From Pseudomonas sp. PICF141 (lineage in GTDB: Bacteria; Pseudomonadota; Gammaproteobacteria; Pseudomonadales; Pseudomonadaceae): 64,000 nucleotides of DNA. Both the position numbers and the translations under genes were made by a program. Shown here piece after piece: positions 45,268 through 54,786 of the stretch. The DNA lies in NCBI RefSeq assembly GCF_002286815.1, contig NZ_MUNM01000043.1, forward strand, positions 1 through 64,000, in the 5' to 3' direction. A model generated the notes under the pieces. That model was not told the origin of the DNA, made no database searches, and worked only from the letters and a program-made list of their open reading frames with translations. Numbering within the stretch: position 1 is the first letter of the stretch; the number at the start of each line of letters is the position of its first letter.

Positions 45268-46110
45268 TTAGGCAAAGAGCTGCGCGCTCAGGTCACGACT
45301 GGCGCTTAGCAGGCCCGGCAAGAAACGTTGCTCCAGCTCGTTGCGACTGACCCGGCCGGCGTGGGTGCTGACGTTCAAGGCCGCCACCACTTGGCCAGAA
45401 GCGTCGTACACAGGAACGGCAATTGAGCGCAGGCCCTGCTCCAACTCCTGATCAACAATGCACCAGCCTTGTTGCCGTACCTCTTGCAGGCATTCGAGCA
45501 ACGCCTGGGGCGTATGCAAGGTGCGACTGGTCTTGGCCTGCAGCTCGGCATGGTCGAGGTATTCACGCAGTGACGTATCGTCCAGCGCGGCGAGAAGAAT
45601 CCTGCCCATGGACGTGCAATAAGCCGGCAGTCGTCCGCCCACCGAAAGGTCGACGGAAATCAGCCGCTGGGTGGTCGCCGAGCGCGCAATGTACAAAATG
45701 TCATCGCCCTCCAGCGTGGCCATGTTGCAGGCCTCATGCAATTGCTCGCTCATGCGGTCCAGATAAGGCTGGGCAGAAACCGCCAAGGGCGTCGACGACA
45801 AATAGGCGTGGCCCAGGGTCAGTACTTTGGGCAGTAGCGAATAGGTACGCCCATCGGTGGTGGCGTAACCGAGCTTGATCAGCGTATGCAGGCAACGTCG
45901 CACAGCGGCGCGGGGAATTTCGGTGCGATGGCTGATCTGCGCAATGGTCAGGTGCCGCTTGCGTTCCTGGAACGCTTGCACCACCGCCAGGCCACGGGCC
46001 AAAGAGGTCATGAAATCCGGGTCACCGGTCAGCGCCTGGATTCGCTTGGCGGGCGAGGCAACGATCGGCGGTGCCACTGAAGCGAAGGAATTGCGCATTT
46101 GATCGTTCAT
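45268..46110 (-). CDS. pcaR: IclR-family activator PcaR
   Basis: A 280-residue IclR-family regulator. N-terminal winged HTH: MTSLARGLAVVQAFQERKRH, then LTIAQISHRTEIPRAAVRRC. Effector domain from about 100: RLISVDLSVGGRLPAYCTSM and VDQELEQGLRSIAVPVYD, typical of the IclR C-terminal ligand domain. PcaR activates pca genes with beta-ketoadipate as inducer. The start at 46110 (MNDQMRNSF) is preferred to 46125. Its promoter region holds an inverted GCGATTATCGA motif. Confidence 0.94.
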   Translation of the reverse strand: MNDQMRNSFASVAPPIVASPAKRIQALTGDPDFMTSLARGLAVVQAFQERKRHLTIAQISHRTEIPRAAVRRCLHTLIKLGYATTDGRTYSLLPKVLTLGHAYLSSTPLAVSAQPYLDRMSEQLHEACNMATLEGDDILYIARSATTQRLISVDLSVGGRLPAYCTSMGRILLAALDDTSLREYLDHAELQAKTSRTLHTPQALLECLQEVRQQGWCIVDQELEQGLRSIAVPVYDASGQVVAALNVSTHAGRVSRNELEQRFLPGLLSASRDLSAQLFA

Positions 46111-46189
46111 ATAGTTGTTTCCCACACGAATCAGCGACTATTACAAGCGGCTCCCGGTCTGACACACAAGCCTACGGCCGCCAAGATTG

Positions 46190-46231
46190 GGCGATTATCG
46201 AACCATGGATCGATAATCGCAATCCATGGTT
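46190..46231. promoter_or_regulatory. PcaR-like dyad and palindrome upstream of pcaR
   Basis: GCGATTATCGAAC then GATCGATAATCGC form an inverted pair around CATG, very like the other two PcaR boxes. Overlapping it, AACCATGGAT (46201-46210) and ATCCATGGTT (46222-46231) form a 10-bp inverted repeat with an 11-nt centre. It fits autoregulation of pcaR. Confidence 0.62.
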
Positions 46232-46607
46232 GCTGAGTGTGCGCCCTGCTGCTTTCAGTCTCGGTGCAATACGTTTGTTATTTTCAGTCGCGTTTTAAAG
46301 AAGCACCCGTGTACTAATTCGTTCGGCTTAATGACGCCAGAAAGTCACCGCGGTAACTGGCATCACGGCACTGTAGTTGCCGGTAAAAGTTTGCGAGTAA
46401 CAAAACAATCACACACGAGGAACTACTTTTAACTCCCAAGAGATAGTGTTCTTCGGATCGACCGCTATAATGCATCTCAACGGCGACCGGTTTTTTACGT
46501 GCCGATTTCGCCAACCGGCAGCGCAATATCCATTGCCGCTGTCCGCAGCAAGCGCCTGACGCTCATTTCATATGCTCCGCCAACGCGCTCGCTGAAACAG
46601 GAGACTG
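46232..46607. other. Intergenic region without a recognised gene
   Basis: About 375 bases between the pcaR promoter and a possible 38-codon frame. A TATAAT-like hexamer is near 46467, but no convincing -35 or gene was seen. Confidence 0.5.
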
Positions 46608-46724
46608 ATGCTACGTCAGCTGTTTTTCTCTGGTGCCGTGGCCGCCTGCAACAAGGACGAATTGATTGCTCCGAGGGAACGATGCCGAGTCAGGCATTGT
46701 CCCTTCAACGAACGCGGTCAATAA
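46608..46724 (+). CDS. Possible 38-residue peptide
   Basis: A 38-codon frame starting MLRQLFFSGAVAACNKDEL with an AGGAGA seven nt upstream. The N-terminus is hydrophobic and ends AVAAC, a weak lipobox shape, and the rest is Arg/Cys-rich. No family recognised; the good RBS is the main support. Confidence 0.3.
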   Translation: MLRQLFFSGAVAACNKDELIAPRERCRVRHCPFNERGQ

Positions 46725-46776
46725 ATCGATGCAGCGCGTTTCACCAGAATTAATCTCAACTCAATCAGGTAGCACT

Positions 46777-46977
46777 GTGACGAAAGACGAACTGCGCGCG
46801 GAACTTGAGCGCCAGGAACAACGTTACAAGGAAGTTTACGGCGGGGAAGTCACCACCTACGCCGCTCAGCCCGAACCCGAACGCAAACCCTGGCGTAAAC
46901 GCGCCACCGTTCAGGACCAGGCCTTCTCTCAGGAATTGCAGAAGATGGAAAAGGAACTCAAAGCCGAAGAGCCATGA
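46777..46977 (+). CDS. Small hydrophilic protein of unknown function (GTG start)
   Basis: A 66-residue protein, [21 protein letters not shown] at the start and many Glu, Lys and Arg; likely mostly helical, perhaps coiled-coil at both ends, with a Pro-rich centre. The start is GTG at 46777 with AGGT upstream, since the longer upstream frame lacks an RBS. Similar small proteins occur in Pseudomonas near pitA as far as I recall. Function unknown. Confidence 0.6.
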   Translation: MTKDELRAELERQEQRYKEVYGGEVTTYAAQPEPERKPWRKRATVQDQAFSQELQKMEKELKAEEP

Positions 46978-47353
46978 CTGCTTGGGTTTGAATTCTTTCA
47001 AGAGCCTGCATCTACACCTGTTAAAAGCGGGTTGTATCGATGATGCTTTTCGCGCCCGCTACAAGCGGGCGGCGGTCCCTCATCCATTGGATGAGGTAAA
47101 TGGCTCCTGTCCGACCTTCTTCTCAGATATTTCACACACGCGTTCAAGCCTCTCGCCCTGCCGGGAGAAACCCTTGTGGCTACGGCCTTTGCAAGTCAAT
47201 TCAATGACTTGTAAAACCCCGAAAAAACCTGGGGCCCGAGGGATTGCTACAAATTAATTCGTTGAAGAATGTAACCGATGAGCAGCTAGTGCATCGATTA
47301 CCCATCTTTTCTGGCATAATCGCGCCCCCTTACGACCGGGTCAGAAAACCTTC
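46978..47353. other. Leader region before pitA
   Basis: A 376-base stretch without a gene. It holds a 17-bp palindrome CTCATCCATTGGATGAG at about 47080-47096, and a -10-like CATAAT at 47315-47320 just before pitA. No Pho box recognised. Confidence 0.5.
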
Positions 47354-48829
47354 ATGATCGATTTATTCAGCGGACTGGATGCTTGGGTGCTTGTGAGCCT
47401 CTTCCTCGCCCTGGCTTTTGTCCTCGCCTTCGAGTTCATCAACGGCTTTCATGACACCGCAAACGCGGTGGCCACTGTTATCTACACCAAAGCCATGCCG
47501 CCTCATCTGGCGGTGTTCTTTTCCGGTGTGTTCAACTTCCTCGGCGTGCTGCTGGGCGGTGTGGGCGTGGCGTATGCCATCGTCCATTTGCTGCCGGTAG
47601 AACTGCTGATCAATGTGAATACCGGTCACGGACTGGCCATGGTGTTCTCGTTGCTCGCCGCCGCCATCACCTGGAACCTGGGCACCTGGTACTTCGGTAT
47701 CCCCGCCTCCAGCTCGCATACGTTGATCGGTTCGATCCTCGGTGTCGGCCTGGCCAACGCCCTGATCAACGATATTCCGTTGGCCGATGGCGTGAACTGG
47801 CAGAAAGCGATTGATATCGGTGCCTCCCTGGTGTTCTCGCCAATGGCCGGTTTCCTGATCGCCGCCCTGGTGCTGATCAGTCTTAAATGGTGGCGTCCGC
47901 TGTCCAAGATGCACAAGACACCGGAACAACGCCGCAAGATCGACGACAAGAAACACCCACCATTCTGGAACCGTCTGGTGCTGGTGATTTCGGCGATGGC
48001 CGTCAGCTTCGTGCATGGCTCGAACGATGGCCAGAAAGGTATCGGCCTGATCATGCTGGTGCTGATCGGTATCGTACCGGCACAGTTCGTTCTCGACCTG
48101 AACAGCACCACCTATCAGATCGAACGTACTCGCGATGCGACCCTGCACCTGAGCCAGTTCTACGAGCGCAACCGCGAATCCCTGGGTGAGTTCCTGGCAC
48201 TGGGCAAAAGCGTGAAAGGCGATCTGCCGGAGAAATTCCGTTGCAACCCGCAACAGACCGAACCGACCATTTCAGCGCTGCTTGGCACCCTTAAAGGTGT
48301 AGCCGACTACCATTCGTTGCCGTCGGAAAGCCGCATCGAAGTACGTCGCTACCTGCTCTGCCTGGACGACACTGCGAAGAAAGTCGCCAAGCTGCCAGGC
48401 CTCGCTGCCCGTGAAAAAGCCGACCTGGACAAACTGCGCAAAGACCTGACCACCACCACCGAATATGCCCCGTTCTGGGTGATTCTGGCGGTCGCACTGG
48501 CCCTCGGCCTGGGTACCATGGTCGGCTGGAAACGCGTGGTCCTGACCATCGGCGAGAAAATCGGCAAGCAAGGCATGACCTACGCCCAAGGCATGTCGGC
48601 GCAGATCACCACAGCGTGCATGATCGGCGCGGCGAACATCTTCAGCCTGCCGGTTTCCACTACCCACGTCCTGTCTTCAGGTGTGGCCGGCACCATGGTC
48701 GCGAACAAAAGCGGCCTGCAAGGAGGCACCGTCAGAACCATCCTGCTGGCCTGGGTCCTGACCCTGCCAGCCACCGTGGCATTGTCGGCCGGCCTGTTCT
48801 GGCTGGCGTCGAAGGCTCTGGCTAGCTGA
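47354..48829 (+). CDS. pitA: Low-affinity inorganic phosphate transporter PitA
   Basis: A 491-residue inner-membrane PiT-family (PF01384) symporter. The two inverted halves carry the signature near the N-terminus (INGFHDTANAVATVIYTKAM) and again at HGSNDGQKGIG. Further motifs are PASSSHTLIGS and PVSTTHVLSSGV. A long hydrophilic loop spans about 245-365 between the halves. It imports phosphate, probably as a metal-phosphate complex, with H+. Single gene followed by a terminator. Confidence 0.93.
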   Translation: MIDLFSGLDAWVLVSLFLALAFVLAFEFINGFHDTANAVATVIYTKAMPPHLAVFFSGVFNFLGVLLGGVGVAYAIVHLLPVELLINVNTGHGLAMVFSLLAAAITWNLGTWYFGIPASSSHTLIGSILGVGLANALINDIPLADGVNWQKAIDIGASLVFSPMAGFLIAALVLISLKWWRPLSKMHKTPEQRRKIDDKKHPPFWNRLVLVISAMAVSFVHGSNDGQKGIGLIMLVLIGIVPAQFVLDLNSTTYQIERTRDATLHLSQFYERNRESLGEFLALGKSVKGDLPEKFRCNPQQTEPTISALLGTLKGVADYHSLPSESRIEVRRYLLCLDDTAKKVAKLPGLAAREKADLDKLRKDLTTTTEYAPFWVILAVALALGLGTMVGWKRVVLTIGEKIGKQGMTYAQGMSAQITTACMIGAANIFSLPVSTTHVLSSGVAGTMVANKSGLQGGTVRTILLAWVLTLPATVALSAGLFWLASKALAS

Positions 48830-48842
48830 TACACAGCGGCAT

Positions 48843-48879
48843 AAAAAAAGGCGCGTTCCGTGAGGTTCGCGCCTTTTTT
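48843..48879 (+). terminator. Rho-independent terminator of pitA
   Basis: AAAAAAAGGCGCG and CGCGCCTTTTTT form a 12-13 bp stem with a 12-nt loop, 14 nt after the pitA stop. Confidence 0.85.
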
Positions 48880-48900
48880 ATTGCCCGCATTTCGGTATTA

Positions 48901-49013
48901 GATCGTTCCCACGCTCTGCGTGGGAATGCAGCCCGGGACGCTCCGCGTCCCTTTCGAGAGCTGGAACGCGGAGCGTCCCTTGAGGCATTCCCACGCAGAG
49001 CGTGGGAACGATC
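48901..49013. repeat. Long palindromic repeat (GATCGTTCCCACGC family)
   Basis: The outer arms GATCGTTCCCACGCTCTGCG and CGCAGAGCGTGGGAACGATC are perfect complements. The inner pair GGGACGCTCCGCGTCC / ACGCGGAGCGTCCC is also inverted. Related copies at 14714-14815, 43591-43621, 60264-60369. Confidence 0.9.
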
Positions 49014-49024
49014 GAACTGCGGAC

Positions 49025-49053
49025 AAAAAAAAGGGCGACCGAAGTCGCCCAAA
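49025..49053 (-). terminator. Rho-independent terminator of ccoM-like gene
   Basis: On the minus strand TTTTGGGCGACTTCGGTCGC ends in CCTTTTTTTT; stem GGGCGAC/GTCGCCC with a TTCG loop, 33 nt after the minus-strand stop at 49086. Confidence 0.85.
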
Positions 49054-49085
49054 ATGCCTTGCGTGCTCATTGCTCCAGAAAGACC

Positions 49086-49202
49086 CTACGGTTTTTTCCG
49101 CTTGTGCGAATCCTTCCAGATAAAAAATCCAAACCCTGCAAAAAACAGAACCATGAGGCCGACAGTCAGCACTCCGGCGATCACCACGTTGTCAAAAAAC
49201 AT
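49086..49202 (-). CDS. ccoM: CcoM-like small subunit of cbb3-type cytochrome oxidase
   Basis: A 38-residue membrane peptide, MFFDNVVIAGVLTVGLMVLF then an aromatic stretch FAGFGFFIWKDSHKRKKP. It matches the pattern of CcoM, the small cbb3 oxidase subunit I recall from P. stutzeri (MFVDNVV-A-GVVTVGLMV-F-AGFG-FIWKDSHK). One membrane helix (about 7-29) with a basic tail. A strong AGGAGG precedes the ATG at 49202 and a terminator follows, so it is a genuine single-gene unit. No cco operon is nearby. Confidence 0.85.
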   Translation of the reverse strand: MFFDNVVIAGVLTVGLMVLFFAGFGFFIWKDSHKRKKP

Positions 49203-49346
49203 GACTGGCCTCCTGCACTTGCCCTGTTGCGATGGCGCTAAGTTAACCAATCAGGCAGGAGAGAAAATTGACCGGGATCAATGCCGCCCTACAAGGGCGT
49301 AAAAGGAAGGGGAATAACTGACCTGCATCAATCGATGCAGGGTGTT

Positions 49347-49508
49347 TCAACGCTTTTTCGGTTTGTTCTTCGGCTTTTTCTTCGCTTTGCCCAACGGCAT
49401 CGCCTGCTCGAACGCCTGGCGCACTTCGTTCAAGCGCTTTTCATTAAGGTCATGAACCCGCTTGGCGCGTTCGGTATTGAGGTCAATCAGCTTGTCATCT
49501 TGGCTCAT
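49347..49508 (-). CDS. Small Lys-rich protein of unknown function
   Basis: A 53-residue hydrophilic protein, MSQDDKLIDLNTERAKRVHD at the start, an amphipathic helix and a Lys-rich tail KAKKKPKNKPKKR. Possibly a nucleic-acid binder, by charge alone. The start at 49508 is an internal Met; the upstream frame is unlikely. No family recognised. Confidence 0.55.
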   Translation of the reverse strand: MSQDDKLIDLNTERAKRVHDLNEKRLNEVRQAFEQAMPLGKAKKKPKNKPKKR

Positions 49509-49611
49509 GGCGTTCAGTGCATCGCTTGGAAATGAATTCAACTGCCGATAAAGGCGACAGGATTACGCCAATAATGCGGTCTGGCGAGTGCGCTGACCAG
49601 TAATCCGGCAT

Positions 49612-49953
49612 TCAGATTTCGATATCGACCCACAACCCCTGACGCGGCTGATCCTCCATCAACGGCACCACCGGTACGGTGTTGTCGGCATTGAGCTCAT
49701 TACCGGGAATCGCCAGGTGCTCTTCAGGATCTTCATCAGCCTCACGACGGCGGCGCTCCCGTTCCTGTTGCCGACGCTGTTCCTCGCGCAGCTGCAGGCC
49801 TGCCTCCTCCGGATCGCGCTTTTGCAGGTCGATGGTGCTTTCGTTGGAGCTTTCCTGCACCGGCACCACGGGCGGGATATCCGGGCGCTGGCGAACCGGA
49901 TCCTGCTGTGACGTGATCGGTACGGCGCTCAAGGGAAGCATCGGTGGCAGCAT
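49612..49953 (-). CDS. Small charged protein of unknown function
   Basis: A 113-residue protein with a short hydrophobic Pro-rich N-terminus, an acidic-basic middle (EEQRRQQERERRRREADEDP, likely a single charged helix) and a C-terminus ending RQGLWVDIEI. No family recognised and no catalytic motifs. It is on the minus strand between the small Lys-rich protein and divergent rapA. Confidence 0.6.
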   Translation of the reverse strand: MLPPMLPLSAVPITSQQDPVRQRPDIPPVVPVQESSNESTIDLQKRDPEEAGLQLREEQRRQQERERRRREADEDPEEHLAIPGNELNADNTVPVVPLMEDQPRQGLWVDIEI

Positions 49954-50040
49954 ATTATTAATCTCCTGTCAGCAAGCTGTCGGCTGCCGCAATGGCGACT
50001 TGAGCCATCGGTCACAAACTTGTGATCAAGCCTGGCACCG

Positions 50041-50072
50041 CAGGAGCTGGCGCAGCCTGCGATCTTTTGATC
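50041..50072. repeat. Diverged single REP element (GATCGCAGCC family)
   Basis: CAGGAGCTGGCGCAGCCTGC followed by GATCTTTTGATC; a diverged single copy of the element at 32259-32340. Confidence 0.5.
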
Positions 50073-50183
50073 TTCAGCGTCTGAAAAGTTCGCATCCTCC
50101 GTCGGCGCGCGCATGTAATCCTTTGGCCCTGAAGGCTCATTCCGTTAAGATAGCCCGCTTTTTCAAGGTGGGAGTCAGGCAGC

Positions 50184-53030
50184 ATGGCGCAGCAGTATCA
50201 ACCGGGGCAACGCTGGATCAGTGACAGCGAAGCCGAGCTGGGTTTGGGCACCGTTCTGGCACAGGACGGCCGCTTGTTGACCGTGCTCTATCCGGCCACT
50301 GGCGACACTCGCCAGTACGCGCTAAGGAATGCGCCCCTCACCCGCGTGCGGTTTTCGCCGGGTGACAGCATCACTCACTTCGAAGGCTGGAAACTGACCG
50401 TCCAGGAAGTCGACGATGTCGATGGCCTGCTGGTCTACCACGGCCTCAACGCGCAGAACGAAGTGGTCACCCTGCCGGAAACCCAACTGTCGAATTTCAT
50501 TCAATTCCGTCTGGCCAGTGACCGTCTGTTCGCCGGCCAGATCGATCCGCTGGCCTGGTTCTCCCTGCGTTATCACACCCTGGAACATACCAGCCGCCAG
50601 TTGCAATCCGCCCTTTGGGGCTTGGGTGGCGCGCGTGCGCAACCGATCGCGCACCAGTTGCACATTGCCCGTGAAGTCGCCGACCGCATTGCGCCGCGGG
50701 TTCTGCTGGCAGACGAAGTGGGCCTGGGCAAAACCATCGAGGCCGGTCTGGTGATTCATCGCCAACTGCTCTCGGGCCGCGCCAGTCGCGTATTGATCCT
50801 GGTACCGGAAAACCTCCAGCACCAATGGCTGGTGGAGATGCGCCGCCGCTTCAACCTGCAAGTCGCGCTGTTCGACGAAGAACGCTTCATCGAAAGCGAT
50901 GCCGCCAACCCGTTCGAAGACACCCAGCTCGCACTGGTTGCGCTCGAATGGCTGGTAGATGACGAGAAAGCCCAGGACGCGTTGTTCGCCGCCGGCTGGG
51001 ATTTGCTGGTGGTCGACGAAGCGCACCACCTGGTGTGGCATGAAGACCAGGTCAGCCCTCAGTATTCGCTGGTGGAGCAACTGGCCGAAGTCATTCCTGG
51101 TGTGTTGCTGCTGACCGCGACCCCGGAACAACTGGGTCAGGACAGTCACTTTGCGCGTTTGCGCCTGCTCGATCCGAACCGTTTCCATGACTTGCACGCC
51201 TTCCGCGCCGAGAGCGAAAACTATCGCCCGGTGGCCGAAGCCGTTCAGGAGCTGCTGGACAAGGGGCGCCTGTCGCCTGAAGCGCACAAGACCATCCACG
51301 GTTTCCTCGGCAACGAAGGCGAAGCCCTGCTAGCCGCCGTCAACGATGGCGATATCGAAGCCAGCGCCCGTCTGGTCCGCGAATTGCTGGACCGTCACGG
51401 CACCGGCCGCGTGCTGTTCCGTAATACCCGCGCCGCCGTGCAGGGCTTCCCGGAGCGCAAACTGCACCCGTACCCGCTGCCCTGCCCGGCCGAATACCTT
51501 GAACTACCATTGGGCGATCATGCCGAGCTGTACCCGGAAGTCAGCTTCCAGGCCCAGCCGGACGCCAACGAAGAAGAGCGCTGGTGGAAATTCGACCCAC
51601 GTGTCGAGTGGCTGATCGACACCCTGAAAATGCTCAAGCGCACCAAAGTGCTGGTGATCTGCGCCCATGCCGAAACCGCCATGGACCTGGAAGACGCCCT
51701 GCGCGTGCGTTCCGGCATTCCGGCCACGGTCTTCCACGAAGGCATGAACATCCTCGAGCGTGACCGCGCCGCCGCCTACTTCGCCGACGAAGAATTCGGT
51801 GCTCAGGTGCTGATCTGCTCGGAAATCGGCAGTGAAGGTCGCAACTTCCAGTTCTCGCACCATCTGGTGCTGTTCGATCTGCCGTCGCACCCGGACCTGC
51901 TGGAGCAGCGTATCGGTCGTCTCGACCGGATCGGTCAGAAGCACATCATCGAACTGCACGTGCCGTACCTGGAAACCAGTCCGCAAGAGCGGCTGTACCA
52001 GTGGTACCACGAAGCGCTGAACGCATTCCTCAATACTTGCCCGACCGGCAACGCCTTGCAGCATCAGTTCGGCCCGCGCCTGTTGCCGCTGCTGGAAACC
52101 GCCGACGACGGCGAGTGGCAAGCGCTGATCGACGAAGCCCGCGCCGAACGCGAGCGTCTGGAAGCTGAACTGCACACCGGTCGCGACCGCTTGCTGGAGC
52201 TCAATTCCGGCGGCGCCGGCGAAGGTGAAGCGCTGGTCGAGGCCATCCTCGAACAAGACGATCAGTTCGCCTTGCCGATCTATATGGAAACCCTGTTCGA
52301 CGCTTTTGGCATCGACAGCGAGGACCATTCGGAAAACGCACTGATCCTCAAGCCAAGCGAAAAAATGCTCGACGCCAGCTTCCCGTTGGGCGACGACGAA
52401 GGCGTGACCATCACCTATGACCGCAACCAGGCGCTGTCTCGCGAAGACATGCAATTCATCACCTGGGAACACCCGATGGTTCAAGGCGGCATGGACCTGG
52501 TCCTGTCCGGCTCGATGGGCAACACCGCCGTGGCACTGATCAAGAACAAGGCGCTGAAACCGGGCACCGTGTTGCTGGAACTGCTCTACGTCAGTGAAGT
52601 GGTTGCCCCGCGCTCGCTGCAGTTGGGCCGTTATCTGCCACCGGCGGCCCTGCGCTGCCTGCTCGACGCCAACGGCAACGATCTGTCGACGCGAGTGTCG
52701 TTCGAAACCCTGAACGATCAACTGGAAAGTGTACCCCGCGCCAGCGCCAACAAGTTCATCCAGGCCCAGCGCGACCAGCTGACGCCACGGATCAACGCCG
52801 GCGAAGAGAAAATCACCCCGCGTCATGCCGAGCGTGTGGCCGAGGCGCAACGTCGCCTGGCGGCGGATACCGACGAAGAACTGGCACGCCTGACCGCCTT
52901 GCAAGCAATCAACCCGACCGTGCGCGACAGCGAACTGGTTGCCCTGCGCAAACAACGTGAGCAAGGCCTGGCCATGCTCGACAAAGCGGCGCTGCGACTG
53001 GAAGCGATTCGGGTGTTGGTGGCGGGTTAA
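50184..53030 (+). CDS. rapA: RNA polymerase-associated ATPase RapA (HepA)
   Basis: A 948-residue SWI2/SNF2-family ATPase that binds RNA polymerase and helps recycle it. N-terminal Tudor-like region about 1-110, helicase domain 1 with Walker [13 protein letters not shown] near 175-187 and motif II VVDEAHH near 277, helicase domain 2 with [19 protein letters not shown] and [13 protein letters not shown] about 550-590, and a RapA C-terminal domain. Length is near that of E. coli RapA (968). It is a single gene with its own terminator. Confidence 0.96.
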   Translation: MAQQYQPGQRWISDSEAELGLGTVLAQDGRLLTVLYPATGDTRQYALRNAPLTRVRFSPGDSITHFEGWKLTVQEVDDVDGLLVYHGLNAQNEVVTLPETQLSNFIQFRLASDRLFAGQIDPLAWFSLRYHTLEHTSRQLQSALWGLGGARAQPIAHQLHIAREVADRIAPRVLLADEVGLGKTIEAGLVIHRQLLSGRASRVLILVPENLQHQWLVEMRRRFNLQVALFDEERFIESDAANPFEDTQLALVALEWLVDDEKAQDALFAAGWDLLVVDEAHHLVWHEDQVSPQYSLVEQLAEVIPGVLLLTATPEQLGQDSHFARLRLLDPNRFHDLHAFRAESENYRPVAEAVQELLDKGRLSPEAHKTIHGFLGNEGEALLAAVNDGDIEASARLVRELLDRHGTGRVLFRNTRAAVQGFPERKLHPYPLPCPAEYLELPLGDHAELYPEVSFQAQPDANEEERWWKFDPRVEWLIDTLKMLKRTKVLVICAHAETAMDLEDALRVRSGIPATVFHEGMNILERDRAAAYFADEEFGAQVLICSEIGSEGRNFQFSHHLVLFDLPSHPDLLEQRIGRLDRIGQKHIIELHVPYLETSPQERLYQWYHEALNAFLNTCPTGNALQHQFGPRLLPLLETADDGEWQALIDEARAERERLEAELHTGRDRLLELNSGGAGEGEALVEAILEQDDQFALPIYMETLFDAFGIDSEDHSENALILKPSEKMLDASFPLGDDEGVTITYDRNQALSREDMQFITWEHPMVQGGMDLVLSGSMGNTAVALIKNKALKPGTVLLELLYVSEVVAPRSLQLGRYLPPAALRCLLDANGNDLSTRVSFETLNDQLESVPRASANKFIQAQRDQLTPRINAGEEKITPRHAERVAEAQRRLAADTDEELARLTALQAINPTVRDSELVALRKQREQGLAMLDKAALRLEAIRVLVAG

Positions 53031-53057
53031 GTCCCTGCTGCTCCACCACTAAAAACA

Positions 53058-53085
53058 AGGCCCGCAGCGATGCGGGCCTTTTTTT
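53058..53085 (+). terminator. Rho-independent terminator of rapA
   Basis: AAGGCCCGCAGCGATGCGGG followed by CCTTTTTTT; 10-bp stem, about 28 nt after the rapA stop. Confidence 0.88.
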
Positions 53086-53117
53086 GTCTGCTTGATTGTT
53101 GTGGTGTTCTTGACGGC

Positions 53118-53143
53118 CTCATCGCGGGCTTGCCCGCGATGGC
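53118..53143. repeat. Small palindrome (CATCGCGGGCTTGCCCGCGATG)
   Basis: TCATCGCGGGC and GCCCGCGATGGC form a stem with a short TT centre, between rapA and convergent MFS gene; similar to 36380-36410. Confidence 0.7.
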
Positions 53144-53145
53144 GA

Positions 53146-54495
53146 TTAGGCAGTCACCGCAGGACCCGCAGGCTCAACCACCGCCACCAACCCTTCCTTC
53201 ATCCGCTTGGCATCGCGTACAAAACACCGCGAGGCCAAAAACAGAAACACCATGGTGAAGAACAGCGCCACCGGGATCAGGTACATCGCGTCATGCAAAC
53301 CCACCGCCTTGTACGCCTCGGTCATCTGTTCGGCACCCGCCGAAAGCATCGCACTATGGGCGAAGTGATCGGACAAACCGCCGACCACCACCGGCCCCAA
53401 TCCGCCGCCCAGCAAATACAGACCGGCGAAGAACAACGCCATGGCCGTAGCGCGCAGGCGCGGTTCGACCACGTCCTGGATCGCCGTGTACACGCAGGTA
53501 TAGAAGTTGTAGGCAAACAGCCAACCCAGGCTGAATACCGCGACAAATACGCCGATCTCGATGCGTCCGGCGTGCAGCGCCCAAGCGGTGCATACGGTCG
53601 AAATGATCAGGCTGAACGCCGCGAACAGCAGCCGACCATTGGCTACGCGCTGGTGAATCTTGTCAGCAATCCAGCCGCCGAGCGTCAGGCCGAACAGCCC
53701 GGTTACCCCAACGATCACCCCGGTCGCCACGGCTGCGTCCTGCAATGGCATCAGAAAATATCGCTGCAGCATCGGCACCAGAAACGAGTTGCAGGCATAA
53801 GTCGCGAAGTTGAAACACAGCCCCGCCATGACCAGCCACAGGAAAGTCGGCACCGCCAGCACTCGACGGATCGGCCGGTCCACGCGTTCCTGAGACACTT
53901 GCACGTTTTCCGCCGCGCCGCGCTTGGGCTCTTTGATGAAGAACATGAACACCGCCAGGATCAGCCCCGGTACCGCCGCGATAAAGAACGGCGCGCGCCA
54001 GCTGTCGAACGCCTTGACCATCCAGCCGATGGTGAAGAACGCCAGCAGCAACCCCAACGGCAACCCCAGCATGAAAATGCCCATGGCCCGAGCCCGACGA
54101 TGAGCCGGGAACAAATCGCCGATCAGTGAATTGGCGGCGGGTGCGTAACTGGCTTCACCGATGCCGATGCCCATGCGCACGATCAGGAAACTCCAGAAAC
54201 TGCCCACCAGCCCGTTGACCGCCGTCAGCCCGCTCCAGGTTGCCAGGCCCCAGCCCATCAACTTGCTGCGCGAACCGGTATCGGCCAATCGGCCAAGGGG
54301 CAAGCCGGCAATGGCGTAAACGATGGTGAATGCGGTGCCGATGATCCCCAGTTGAAAATCACTGAGGCGCCATTCCATGCGGATCGGCTCGATGATGATG
54401 GCCGGGATGGTGCGATCGAAGAAGTTAAACAGGTTGGCCAGGAACAGCAGGAACAGAATGCGCCAGGCATTCGCCGCTTGGGTCGAGTTCTGCAT
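53146..54495 (-). CDS. MFS transporter (spinster-like)
   Basis: A 449-residue inner-membrane protein with twelve predicted helices. Features: ANLFNFFDRTIPAIIIEPIR, LPLGRLADTGSRSKLMGWG (loop 2-3 motif), RMGIGIGEASYAPAANSLIGD in helix 4-5, and FFIKEPKRG in the central loop. This arrangement is typical of spinster-like/GlpT-distant MFS carriers found in Pseudomonas. Substrate unknown; no catabolic gene neighbours. Confidence 0.88.
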   Translation of the reverse strand: MQNSTQAANAWRILFLLFLANLFNFFDRTIPAIIIEPIRMEWRLSDFQLGIIGTAFTIVYAIAGLPLGRLADTGSRSKLMGWGLATWSGLTAVNGLVGSFWSFLIVRMGIGIGEASYAPAANSLIGDLFPAHRRARAMGIFMLGLPLGLLLAFFTIGWMVKAFDSWRAPFFIAAVPGLILAVFMFFIKEPKRGAAENVQVSQERVDRPIRRVLAVPTFLWLVMAGLCFNFATYACNSFLVPMLQRYFLMPLQDAAVATGVIVGVTGLFGLTLGGWIADKIHQRVANGRLLFAAFSLIISTVCTAWALHAGRIEIGVFVAVFSLGWLFAYNFYTCVYTAIQDVVEPRLRATAMALFFAGLYLLGGGLGPVVVGGLSDHFAHSAMLSAGAEQMTEAYKAVGLHDAMYLIPVALFFTMVFLFLASRCFVRDAKRMKEGLVAVVEPAGPAVTA

Positions 54496-54786
54496 GGGTC
54501 CGTCTCTTTATTGTTATTGGGGCTTCACTGCCAGCGCATTCGAGCCCGGAACCGTCAATCTAGTCAGGCGCACCCGAACTGTCTGTAATTATTCGTAATG
54601 CTGATACCCATCCATGGCAGCCATTGCGAGCCATGAAACAATTTATTTCCAATCGTTCTAAATGCCATTCCAAAAACATTGGGACTAAGGTGCCATCACC
54701 GCTTGCGCTCCTTTCAAGGCCTCTATACTGCAAGCATTCGCCAGCGTGCACGGCGCAGGCCAGGGAATTCAGAGACGGGACATGCT

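Noticed and set aside
46499..46753. 84-codon + strand frame before the GTG-start small protein
   Set aside because: No RBS, no family and unlikely composition. The alternative 46608 frame in the same area has a better ribosome site.
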